A DNA stretch of 58,609 bases from Candidatus Nitrosopumilus sp. GTDB taxonomy: Archaea; Thermoproteota; Nitrososphaeria; Nitrososphaerales; Nitrosopumilaceae. Numbering within the stretch: position 1 is the stretch's first letter; each line of letters starts with the position of its first letter. Location of the stretch: positions 1 to 58,609 of the forward strand of contig JAOTVS010000005.1 of assembly GCA_029863275.1 (NCBI GenBank). The letters run 5' to 3'. Made by a program: the position numbers and the translations under genes. Positions 34,544-42,260 of the stretch are shown piece after piece. The notes beneath the pieces were generated by a model. The model made no database searches, was not told the DNA's origin, and saw only the letters and a program-made list of their open reading frames with translations.

Positions 34544-35473
34544 TTGATCTTATCTTTGGTTTTACAAATTATCAATGCAGATACTGTCTGTGGACGTTGT
34601 GGAAGTAGTATGGTAACCGATAATGTTACTGGAGAAAGATTTTGTGGAAAATGCGGTAATGTTTTCTCTGAGACATTACTTGCTTCTGGGCCTGAATGGA
34701 GATCTTTTTCGAAAGATGGGGGTACGGATCCTACAAGAACTGGTGCACCAACATCCCTTGCGATGCATGATAGAGGACTTTCAACTATTATTAACCCGAT
34801 TAACCGGGACGCATTTGGAAAGCCCCTTACATCTACCATGAAAAGCAGCATTGAAAGGCTACGAACCTGGGATAGCAGAAGTAAGGTCAATGCATCTGTA
34901 GATAGGAATCTTAGACAAGCATTAAGCGAATTAACTAGACTAAAAGACAAACTTTCACTTTCTGACTCCATAATTGAAAAATCAGCATACATTTACAGAA
35001 AAGCATTAGAAAAAGGTTTAGTCAAAGGTCGTTCAATTTCAGGAGTTATTGCAGCATCACTTTATGCTGCATGTAGAGAAACTGAAACACCAAGAACTCT
35101 AAAAGATGTTTCCTATGCAGGTAACCTTAAGAAAAAAGATGTTTCAAAATGTTATCGATTACTGCATCAAGAATTAGGACTTGTAATGCCAGTGGTTGAT
35201 CCCATTCAATGTGTTGCAAGAATTGCGAGTAATCTTGGAATTACAGAAAAAACCAAACGTTATGCAGTTAAGATACTAAAAATTGCACAGGAACATGAAG
35301 AATCATCTGGAAAAGATCCAATGGGATTAGCAGCAGCAGCATTGTACATGTCATCTGTAAAGAATGGTGAAAATATTACTCAGAGAGATATTGCTGAATC
35401 TGCAAATGTTACTGAGGTAACTATCAGAAATCGATACAAAGGTCTAAGATTAGATCAGAACAAGAATTCGTAG
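34544..35473 (+). CDS. tfb: Transcription initiation factor B (TFB), second copy
   Basis: The 309-residue protein is read from TTG 34544; TTG 34556 is equally plausible given a TATA-like element at 34519. It has a zinc ribbon (Cys 16, 19, 34, 37), the linker SGPEWRSFSKDGG and GAPTSLAMHDRGLS, and two cyclin folds ending in the BRE-binding helix TQRDIAESANVTEVTIRNRY. Compared with the copy at 16.6 kb it is clearly paralogous but diverged in the ribbon and linker. Multiple TFBs allow alternative promoter programmes. Confidence 0.96.
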   Translation: MILSLVLQIINADTVCGRCGSSMVTDNVTGERFCGKCGNVFSETLLASGPEWRSFSKDGGTDPTRTGAPTSLAMHDRGLSTIINPINRDAFGKPLTSTMKSSIERLRTWDSRSKVNASVDRNLRQALSELTRLKDKLSLSDSIIEKSAYIYRKALEKGLVKGRSISGVIAASLYAACRETETPRTLKDVSYAGNLKKKDVSKCYRLLHQELGLVMPVVDPIQCVARIASNLGITEKTKRYAVKILKIAQEHEESSGKDPMGLAAAALYMSSVKNGENITQRDIAESANVTEVTIRNRYKGLRLDQNKNS

Positions 35474-35523
35474 GTTGGAAGAGAGATTTAAAATGGTTGT
35501 AATTTAAAATTGGAAAATAAAAA

Positions 35524-35634
35524 ATGATTAAAGAAAAATGTGATAGATGTGGTTCACCTTTAGGTACTGAAAGTAGGAAAACTAAGGAAAGATTTTGTGG
35601 AAATTGTAAAAGAAAATTTCAATTACAGAGATAG
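35524..35634 (+). CDS. 36-residue zinc-ribbon miniprotein
   Basis: The ATG lies about 50 bases after the TFB stop. The product MIKEKCDRCGSPLGTESRKT then KERFCGNCKRKFQLQR has CxxC-x(15)-CxxC with a basic end. It resembles an isolated TFB-type zinc ribbon (compare ERFCGKCG of the adjacent TFB), so it could be a detached ribbon paralogue able to compete for RNA polymerase. That idea is inference from similarity and position. Confidence 0.6.
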   Translation: MIKEKCDRCGSPLGTESRKTKERFCGNCKRKFQLQR

Positions 35635-35891
35635 ATATTTGCTTTGATTGAATGATTGATTTTTTCTTGATAGTCAATAAATGTAATTCTTATTTTTTGT
35701 GCTTTTTCAGAGACTAACATTGAACTGTGGTGTGATTTATTGGCAATTATTCAATTTTATCAGATAAATTCCAGTACCTATAATATCTAAAATTTCTTTT
35801 TATCATTTCTAAATGAGATCTATGACATTCTTTAGTGAAGGGTATTTTGCTATTACCTGCTATATTAAGCCCAATTTACGCATAAAACAAG

Positions 35892-36728
35892 GTGAATAAG
35901 TCATTACTTCAGTATTATTGTGAACACTGTCACTATGCTCTCAAGGAATTAGATTCTAATATTGACAAGACTTGTAGTGTGGAATCATGTCCATGTTGTG
36001 GTACACTTTTGAGTGAATCACTACAACGAAAAATATTCCAAACTGTTCATTCTCCTGCAATTGTATTTCAACGAGCATCACAATTACCAAAGATAACGTT
36101 TGATATTGACAAGATTGACTCTATTTTGAATTTTCTTACACCTGATCAAAAAATATGTCTTGCAGGAATCCACACTCAAAAACTAGTAGAGCGACTGTGT
36201 GTTAGAGCACAACTCTCTTGTAGGTATGGAGGGCTTGATTCTAAAGTGCTACTAATTGATGGTGCTAATAGCTCTGATTTGTATCAATGTGTTGATTTTG
36301 CGCAACAATATGGATTAGATGTAAAAAAAATTTTATCTGGAATAATTTCATGCAGAACATTTACTGTTTATCAACTTGCAAATTTGATTGTAAATGAATT
36401 AAGTAATATGATAAAACAACATGATATAAAAATAGTGATAATCACTCACTTACTACATTTTTTTACAAATGATCCTTATTTGGACTTAAATGAAATGCAA
36501 CAAATACTAAAAACAGTTGTACAGTCTCTAAAATCAATAAAAAACTGCCTGGTTGTAATTTCCTTTGGATTCCCCACTGCATTTGATGGGATGCTGTTAC
36601 AGCTATTTTCAAAAACCATAACCATAAAACAAAACTATAATGTATTATCTGTCCATATTGATAATTTGGGTAAAACCCAATCAGTATTAATTGATGAGCA
36701 TACATTTACGACCATACCTCAAAACTAG
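35892..36728 (+). CDS. Degenerate RecA/RadA-like protein with N-terminal zinc ribbon (PolB2-operon type)
   Basis: The 278-residue protein starts with GTG. Cys 10, 13, 33 and 36 form a zinc ribbon. Residues ~70-278 follow the RadA/Rad51 core order: a strand and loop where Walker A should be (CLAGIHTQKLVERL, no GxxxxGKT), VLLIDGANSSDLY, QQYGLDVKKILSGIISCRTF then TVYQLANLI, and a Walker B strand IVIITHLL without Asp. ATP hydrolysis is therefore unlikely. Members of this type accompany archaeal PolB2 genes. It is the first gene of a tight operon with two miniproteins and a divergent PolB. It may bind DNA or a recombinase and load the polymerase. Confidence 0.75.
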   Translation: MNKSLLQYYCEHCHYALKELDSNIDKTCSVESCPCCGTLLSESLQRKIFQTVHSPAIVFQRASQLPKITFDIDKIDSILNFLTPDQKICLAGIHTQKLVERLCVRAQLSCRYGGLDSKVLLIDGANSSDLYQCVDFAQQYGLDVKKILSGIISCRTFTVYQLANLIVNELSNMIKQHDIKIVIITHLLHFFTNDPYLDLNEMQQILKTVVQSLKSIKNCLVVISFGFPTAFDGMLLQLFSKTITIKQNYNVLSVHIDNLGKTQSVLIDEHTFTTIPQN

Positions 36729-36736
36729 GTGATCTT

Positions 36737-36976
36737 TTGGGTAGAACAATTCCATCATTTCGTATTGCGTTATATCAAGAAGAAAAAAAATGGAAAGTAT
36801 TTCGTACAGCACTTGACAGAAAAAACAAAAAAATTTTTGATGATGTATTTGCAACATCTAGACAATACATTTCAGCATGCATGATGGCTTGCAGACCAGT
36901 TAGACTGGAATCTATATTTATGGTAGTAATTTTTCATCATTTTAAGCAAATTTTGAGCCTAGGTGAGCCTGATTGA
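36737..36976 (+). CDS. Helical miniprotein 1 of the PolB-like operon
   Basis: The 79-residue product starts at TTG 36737, eight bases after the RecA-like gene. It is predicted to be helical: EEKKWKVFRTALDRKNKKIF and DDVFATSRQYISACMMACRP, then a hydrophobic helix (ESIFMVVIFHHFKQIL). It is paralogous to the next gene: both share WKxF...L....K.FD.......YI.A at the same spacing. Its TGA overlaps the TTG start of that gene. No known family is recognised; it may be an adaptor in the complex. Confidence 0.7.
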   Translation: MGRTIPSFRIALYQEEKKWKVFRTALDRKNKKIFDDVFATSRQYISACMMACRPVRLESIFMVVIFHHFKQILSLGEPD

Positions 36977-37206
36977 GCCTATTTCCAGACGATGATTTGC
37001 TCTCAAAGGAAATTGAATCCTGGAAGGCTTTTGGCGATAGTCTTCGTGCAGACGATAGAAAACTTTTTGATAAAATGATCAGACAATGCTACCAATACAT
37101 CAAGGCAATTAATTCCAAAGGACCCACATATACAACATCCTCCTTACTAATGTCTTTAATTCTGATACAACACCAAATGATACAGTTTTTGTTAAATAAA
37201 AAATGA
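36973..37206 (+). CDS. Helical miniprotein 2 of the PolB-like operon, paralogue of the preceding one
   Basis: The 77-residue product starts at TTG 36973 inside the stop region of the previous gene and ends in an ATGA overlap with the polymerase gene. It contains EIESWKAFGDSLRADDRKLF and DKMIRQCYQYIKAINSKGP, then a hydrophobic helix LLMSLILIQHQMIQFLL. The alignment with miniprotein 1 is gap-poor and shows an ancient tandem duplication. The conserved pairing suggests a heterodimeric helical factor. Function unknown. Confidence 0.7.
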   Translation: MSLFPDDDLLSKEIESWKAFGDSLRADDRKLFDKMIRQCYQYIKAINSKGPTYTTSSLLMSLILIQHQMIQFLLNKK

Positions 37207-39365
37207 TCCATGGATATCTTTTTGATGTATATCCATTAAATGATAAGATAGTTTTATGGATTAGAAATAAAAAAACATACAGATTAGAAATACAATGGAC
37301 TCCCTCTCTTTATGTTGCATCTGATACTAGATACAAGCTAAACTTGTTACCAAAAAACCCCAGGATAATTCCTTTAATTAAAAAATACAAGTGGGTAAAT
37401 AAAATTGAAAAAGTATCTGACTTGAAAGAATCCAAAGTCTTAAAATTAACTGTAAAAAACTGTTCTAATCTTACACTATTAGGAAAAACAATAGAGGAAC
37501 TTGATAGATTTGGTGTGTATAGACTGTATAATGTAGATGTTCCACCTGCTCAAAGTTTTATGTATGAGAATGATCTGTTTCCACTTGGCAAATATAAAAT
37601 AAATAATACATGGATGCCCCAATCTAATATTTTAGAAACTGATTACAAATTACCATCATTTACAAAAATAAATTTTAGAGTAAATGCAGAAGCTGTTAAA
37701 AAAATTCCCCAGTTTACAGATAAAATAAAATCCATTCAAATAAATGATGTTATCTTGGAGTCAGATTCTGAAGAGCAAATAATTCTTGATTGCACTCAAA
37801 TGCTAAAAGACATTGATCCTGATTTTATCATGACAAAAAATGGTGACTCTTGGGATTTCCCATATCTTGCATTTAGAGCTGCAAAAAATAACATTTCAGA
37901 AAAAGTGGTCTTAGGTCGAGAAGAAAACTATCCTATTGCAATGCCAAAAAGAACTGGCACGTCATACTATTCTTATGGGCAGGTTCATTTCAAGCCTATA
38001 TCTGCCCAATTATTGGGAAGAATTCACATTGATCGCTCAAATGCATTCCTATGGGAAACAGAACAATCCCTTCAGGCAATCCTTGAGATTTCACGAACAT
38101 GTAGACTACCGATTCAGACTGCAGCGCGTGCATCTATTGGAAAATGCATGAGCTCAGTTCAGTTCTATAACGCTACAAAAAGAAATCTTTTGATTCCTTG
38201 GAAGCCTATAGTATCTGAGATTTTTAAAACAAGAATGGATTTATTGGTAGGAGATCGTGGTGGTCTTATCTTGGAGCCACGCGTTGGTGTACATGAAAAT
38301 GTCGGAGAGATAGATTTTGCATCTTTGTTTGGAAATATAATGCTTCAAAAAAACATATCAGCCGAGACAATAAATTGTAAATGTTGTCCGGATTCTATTA
38401 ATGTGGTACCTGAACTTGGATATAATATTTGCAAAAGACAAGGAATTATTCCACAGTCTTTGCATGTATTATTAGAGAAAAGAAAAAAATATACTGCATT
38501 AATAGAGTCAACAAAAAATAAACAAAAATCAGAAATGTTTAAACAACGAAAGGCTGCACTAAAATGGATTCTAGTTACATCATTTGGATATTTAGGTTTT
38601 AACAATGCAAAGTTTGGAAGAATTGATGCTCATATGGCAGTATGTGCATTTGCAAGAAAACTATTACTACAAGCAATAAAGATTGCAGAAGAAGAAGGGT
38701 TTACAATATTGCATGGTATAGTTGATTCATTATGGGTGTACAAGAAAAACTCAACTGTTCATGATTATGAAATGTTAAGAGACGTAATTGCAAAAAGAAC
38801 AGAATTTGATTTATCTCTTGGTGTGTATAACTGGATTGTATTTTTACCTTCAAAAAATAATTCAAATCTCCCTGTTGCAAATAGATATTTTGGTGCAAAC
38901 AAAGATGGCAAGTTAAAACTTCGTGGTATTGAAACAAGACGACGTGATATACCGAAATTTTTCAAAGAATGCCAATATGATATTTTGAATTTATTTGCAA
39001 AATGTAGCACTTTATCAGAAATTAAAGAGCAATTACCTGAGGCCAAATCCATACAAAATCGGTACAAAAAACGGCTTTTTAGGCATGAATTATCCATAAA
39101 AGATCTTGCATTTACAAACAGGGTAACGCGTGGAACTGGACAACACAAAAGCAACACAATTCAAGCAGACTCTATACGTCAGCTAGAGTTAGAAGGTCGT
39201 AATATTGATCCTGGACAAAAGATTCATTATGTGATTAGTGATTATTCTAGAAAAATCTCTCATCGTGCAGTCCCAATTGAATTTGCCAAAAACTATGATG
39301 CAAAAAAATATTCACAACTACTTGATGAGTGCTGTAAATCTATCTTGGATTCATTTGATAATTAA
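37203..39365 (+). CDS. Divergent family B DNA polymerase (PolB2-like), exonuclease-deficient
   Basis: The 720-residue protein shows PolB order. The exonuclease-like domain keeps ExoII (NGDSWDFPYL, ~213-222) but lacks the ExoI Asp/Glu (KINFRVN in that place) and a clear ExoIII. The palm has motif A DFASLFGNIM with Asp 371, then GIIPQSLHVLLEKRKKY, motif B KWILVTSFGY (454-463) and motif C HGIVDSLWVYK, where the first Asp is Ile 506 and Asp 508 is retained. In B-family enzymes the motif A Asp and the second motif C Asp hold the catalytic metals, so weak polymerase activity is possible without proofreading. ATGA couples it to the gene before. It overlaps the DUF72 gene by 4 bases. Confidence 0.85.
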   Translation: MIHGYLFDVYPLNDKIVLWIRNKKTYRLEIQWTPSLYVASDTRYKLNLLPKNPRIIPLIKKYKWVNKIEKVSDLKESKVLKLTVKNCSNLTLLGKTIEELDRFGVYRLYNVDVPPAQSFMYENDLFPLGKYKINNTWMPQSNILETDYKLPSFTKINFRVNAEAVKKIPQFTDKIKSIQINDVILESDSEEQIILDCTQMLKDIDPDFIMTKNGDSWDFPYLAFRAAKNNISEKVVLGREENYPIAMPKRTGTSYYSYGQVHFKPISAQLLGRIHIDRSNAFLWETEQSLQAILEISRTCRLPIQTAARASIGKCMSSVQFYNATKRNLLIPWKPIVSEIFKTRMDLLVGDRGGLILEPRVGVHENVGEIDFASLFGNIMLQKNISAETINCKCCPDSINVVPELGYNICKRQGIIPQSLHVLLEKRKKYTALIESTKNKQKSEMFKQRKAALKWILVTSFGYLGFNNAKFGRIDAHMAVCAFARKLLLQAIKIAEEEGFTILHGIVDSLWVYKKNSTVHDYEMLRDVIAKRTEFDLSLGVYNWIVFLPSKNNSNLPVANRYFGANKDGKLKLRGIETRRRDIPKFFKECQYDILNLFAKCSTLSEIKEQLPEAKSIQNRYKKRLFRHELSIKDLAFTNRVTRGTGQHKSNTIQADSIRQLELEGRNIDPGQKIHYVISDYSRKISHRAVPIEFAKNYDAKKYSQLLDECCKSILDSFDN

Positions 39366-40147
39366 AATTCCAATTTTTGTTGTTTTTTCTCATCCCATAC
39401 TAGTTCAGATAATCCTAATTGAATCCTCAAAGTGTTTGCAGTGGAAGGACCAAATCCTTCAAAGTGATTGTTTGTCATGATAATGGCCGATTCTAATTTT
39501 AGTTTTTTTATCCTCTCTGACCATTTTTGGATTACTTGTGTTTTATCCATTATTATTTTACCAAATTCTGATTCAGGGATACTTCTATCTCCAATTAGTC
39601 TAATGTACACATAGTCTGCAGTTATTTTAGAAGGATTGTTTACGCCTTGTATCTCGTTCCATACTAGACAATAATTATTTTCTTTTAAATAGTCAAAAGC
39701 ATCATTAGTAAACCACGATTCATGACGTCCTTCAATGGGATACCTAACGTCTGGTGGTAAGTATGAGAATAATTCATCTAGTCTTGGTTTTGCTTCTTGG
39801 AAGGATAATGATGGTGGTAATTGTAATACCAGAGCAAGAACCTTGTCGTGCATTGGAACAAGTGATGATAAAAATGCAAAGACATGTTGTTTTACATTTT
39901 TTAATTTTTTCTCATGTGTAATAATTGATGGGAACTTTGCCGTAAATTGAAATGATGCGGGAGTTACAGCATTCCATTTTTTTGTAATACTGGTATCTGG
40001 AATTTTGTAATATGTAGAGTTTATCTCAGTTATGGGAAATATTTTAGAATAATACTCTAACCAGTCTGATTTTGGTAATTTTTTTGGATAAAACGTACCT
40101 GACCAACCATCGTAACTCCATCCAGTACAACCAATTTTAACTTCCAT
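39362..40147 (-). CDS. DUF72 family protein
   Basis: The 261-residue protein begins EVKIGCTGWSYDGWSGTFYP and continues WLEYYSKIFPITEINSTYY, the typical DUF72 start, then FTAKFPSIITHEKKL, LVLQLPPSL, IEGRHESWF and YVYIRLIGDRSIPE. DUF72 proteins have a TIM-barrel fold related to hydrolases or isomerases and an unknown activity. It is convergent with the PolB-like gene, sharing 4 bases. Confidence 0.9.
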   Translation of the reverse strand: MEVKIGCTGWSYDGWSGTFYPKKLPKSDWLEYYSKIFPITEINSTYYKIPDTSITKKWNAVTPASFQFTAKFPSIITHEKKLKNVKQHVFAFLSSLVPMHDKVLALVLQLPPSLSFQEAKPRLDELFSYLPPDVRYPIEGRHESWFTNDAFDYLKENNYCLVWNEIQGVNNPSKITADYVYIRLIGDRSIPESEFGKIIMDKTQVIQKWSERIKKLKLESAIIMTNNHFEGFGPSTANTLRIQLGLSELVWDEKKQQKLEF

Positions 40148-40458
40148 GACTTACCAAAAAATAAATTAGAATAAAACCTTAAATTTTCTGCAAATTAAAA
40201 AAAATAATTCAAATACAATATTGACAGTAGATTTTTAGATTATTACCGATCAAATAAGTACACACTATTTTTTTAAATTGTAAGAAGTTTTTATGACAAA
40301 TAATTACGCTTAAATAATTTTCTGCCCAAATAAATCTGCAGATAAGTCAAACGAGTTGTCACCAAGAAAATCTATCTCAGGTTTGGTCTTAAACTCTAGT
40401 TTCGGATGCGATAAGGTATGATCAACTCTGAAACTTGATTTATCTGAAATATTTTACC
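40148..40458. other. Intergenic region without recognisable gene, containing an inverted repeat
   Basis: No ORF or RNA gene is convincing. GATAAGGTA (40410-40418) and TACCTTATC (40455-40463) are a perfect 9-base inverted repeat with a 36-base loop; the right arm covers the stop codon of the PAC2 gene. On the minus strand this would be a hairpin at the 3' end of that mRNA, possibly for termination or stability. Confidence 0.4.
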
Positions 40459-41172
40459 TTATCTATACATGGTATCTTTTAGGTGTCTGGCCTCGTCTAT
40501 TTCTGTTTTAATTACCTGTTCTACTTTTTCTGCTTCTCTCTGAAGGGAGGTAATATCGCATGCTGTACCTGGAATTAATTGAGACATGGCCATGCAAAGC
40601 TTTGCACTTGATCGAAAGTCTGGACTTGTACCATCAGAGGAAAAGAGAATCACAATGACATCTTGCTGATTTAAATTCCCTTCGTTGAGCAATACTCCAG
40701 GAATCCCGGGTATGGTTCCATGCTCTAGATTGTTTAAACCTGCTTCTTTAATTTTTTTTCGGCTATTTTCAGTACTTCCAACTGCAATTATTTTGCCACT
40801 ATTTTCTGTGGAATTTATTGGCACACTACTTACGATAAGAGATATTTTTTCTTTTTTTGCCCAGTTTAGCATTTTTCTTGCAATAACTCTTTGAAGTGAA
40901 TTTTCTACGGCAATATGTGACAAAAAGGCTGCTACCCTTATTTTGTCATTTACAAATAAACGGGCAGGATAATTTGGTTTTCCATTTTTAATCAAACTAA
41001 TTGGGGGAAAAACATCTGAATCCATTATTCCGGCAAGTTTGAATTGGGAAGTCTGTATCATAGATTCAGTTGCAATAACACTACTTAATCCAACTGATGG
41101 AAAGCCGTCAATTAGATATCCTCCTTCTAAATTAAGGGGTCTCAATTCTTTAATTATTATTCTAGGATACAA
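40459..41172 (-). CDS. PAC2 family (proteasome assembly chaperone-like) protein
   Basis: The 237-residue protein is read from TTG 41172. PAC2 features are LEGGYLIDGFPSVGLSSVIA at the N-terminus, FPPISLIKNGKPNYPARLF, then GTIPGIPGVLLNEGN and SPDFRSSAKLCMAMSQLIPG. Archaeal PAC2 proteins such as PbaB assist assembly of the 20S proteasome or related ATPases. The C-terminal charged helix (EKVEQVIKTEIDEARHLKD) could be the partner-binding tail. It follows the deoxyhypusine synthase gene on the same strand after 50 bases. Confidence 0.87.
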   Translation of the reverse strand: MYPRIIIKELRPLNLEGGYLIDGFPSVGLSSVIATESMIQTSQFKLAGIMDSDVFPPISLIKNGKPNYPARLFVNDKIRVAAFLSHIAVENSLQRVIARKMLNWAKKEKISLIVSSVPINSTENSGKIIAVGSTENSRKKIKEAGLNNLEHGTIPGIPGVLLNEGNLNQQDVIVILFSSDGTSPDFRSSAKLCMAMSQLIPGTACDITSLQREAEKVEQVIKTEIDEARHLKDTMYR

Positions 41173-41222
41173 TGTTTTATCTAAAATTCTATTGAATAAT
41201 AATTTTTATTAAAATCTATTAG

Positions 41223-42164
41223 CTATTTTTTTAGTTTTGATACCAGGGCAGCATAAAGAAATGGTAAAATGGTTGTCACCTCAGCATGTAATGTAGTCTC
41301 TTTTGCTTTTGGTGTAACTTTACCCCACGAAACTGCTTCTCTTACCAGAGCCCCACTCAAACTCCCATCAAATTCTTGTGCAGTTGTTATGTAAAATGCA
41401 TAATCTAATCCTTCTCTATATTGATTCCACCATAACGTGTGGTGTTTAGATATTCCCCCTCCTATCATTAGTGCTCCTGATTTTTCTGCTTTAAAGATTA
41501 ATCCTGATAACAAATTTGCATCCTCTAACAAATTTAATTTAAAGTCGTTATGTTTTTGCGAAAACATCCAGATTTGACTTCCAACCGCCCCGTCCATAAT
41601 TCCAGGAACTATCACATCTACATTATTCTTAGTGGCCCAATAAAGAAAAGAGTCCTCTCCCAAATTACGTCCTATCATTTTACATATGTCTGATGATGAC
41701 ATTTCTTTTACACCCTTTTGATATTCTTCCTCCAAAAACGATTGAATTTTTTCTTCGATTAAGGGACCATAACTATCCATTGGAACCAAAACGTTTCCTA
41801 ATCTATGGATGTTCTGCTCTGCTAATTCTTTATCATCCATAGTAAAAGATCCTTCTTTGTAATTTGAATAATGTCGTGCAATATCATGATCTAGTGCTCC
41901 ACAAGTAGTAATTACAACGTTAAACCAATTATTTTTTAGCATATCTTTGATAATTCCACGAGTACCAGTAGAAATTAAAGCTCCAACAAACGAAATAAAT
42001 TTCAGACATTTCTCATCGGGAATCATTTCTAATAAAATCTCAAAGCCATTTGAAAGATTTACTGCTTCAAAACCTCCTGCAGTGGATAATTCCTCAAAGA
42101 TTTTTTCAACTGTTGTATCAGAATTGATTCTAACATCTTTGACAGGACGACCTGGGGTTATCAT
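41223..42164 (-). CDS. dys: Deoxyhypusine synthase
   Basis: The 313-residue protein contains FVGALISTGTRGIIKDML, VVITTCGALDHDIARHY, DVIVPGIMDGAVGSQIW, MIGGGISKHHTLWWNQYR, and the active-site Lys in REAVSWGKVTPKAKETTL (Lys ~282). It uses NAD and spermidine to convert one Lys of aIF5A to deoxyhypusine, needed for translation of proline-rich stretches. The start ATG 42164 fits the family. It is divergent from the inositol-phosphate synthase gene. Confidence 0.96.
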   Translation of the reverse strand: MITPGRPVKDVRINSDTTVEKIFEELSTAGGFEAVNLSNGFEILLEMIPDEKCLKFISFVGALISTGTRGIIKDMLKNNWFNVVITTCGALDHDIARHYSNYKEGSFTMDDKELAEQNIHRLGNVLVPMDSYGPLIEEKIQSFLEEEYQKGVKEMSSSDICKMIGRNLGEDSFLYWATKNNVDVIVPGIMDGAVGSQIWMFSQKHNDFKLNLLEDANLLSGLIFKAEKSGALMIGGGISKHHTLWWNQYREGLDYAFYITTAQEFDGSLSGALVREAVSWGKVTPKAKETTLHAEVTTILPFLYAALVSKLKK

Positions 42165-42260
42165 GGTTTAAATTTTTTAGTCAAGTATAAAATTCAACCT
42201 TGGAACTCTAAATAATATTCCTAAGAAAACTTTTAACCCGCCAAGTACACAATATTTCGA

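Noticed and set aside
30735-39365. Integrated mobile element carrying the PolB-like gene
   Set aside because: I see no integrase, transposase, att-like repeats or tRNA boundary, and base composition matches the neighbours; a casposon or virus origin is not supported here.
40400-40450. Possible C/D box small RNA (ATGATCA and CTGA motifs)
   Set aside because: The C box does not fit the consensus RTGATGA and guide spacing is too short; the inverted repeat is the only solid signal.
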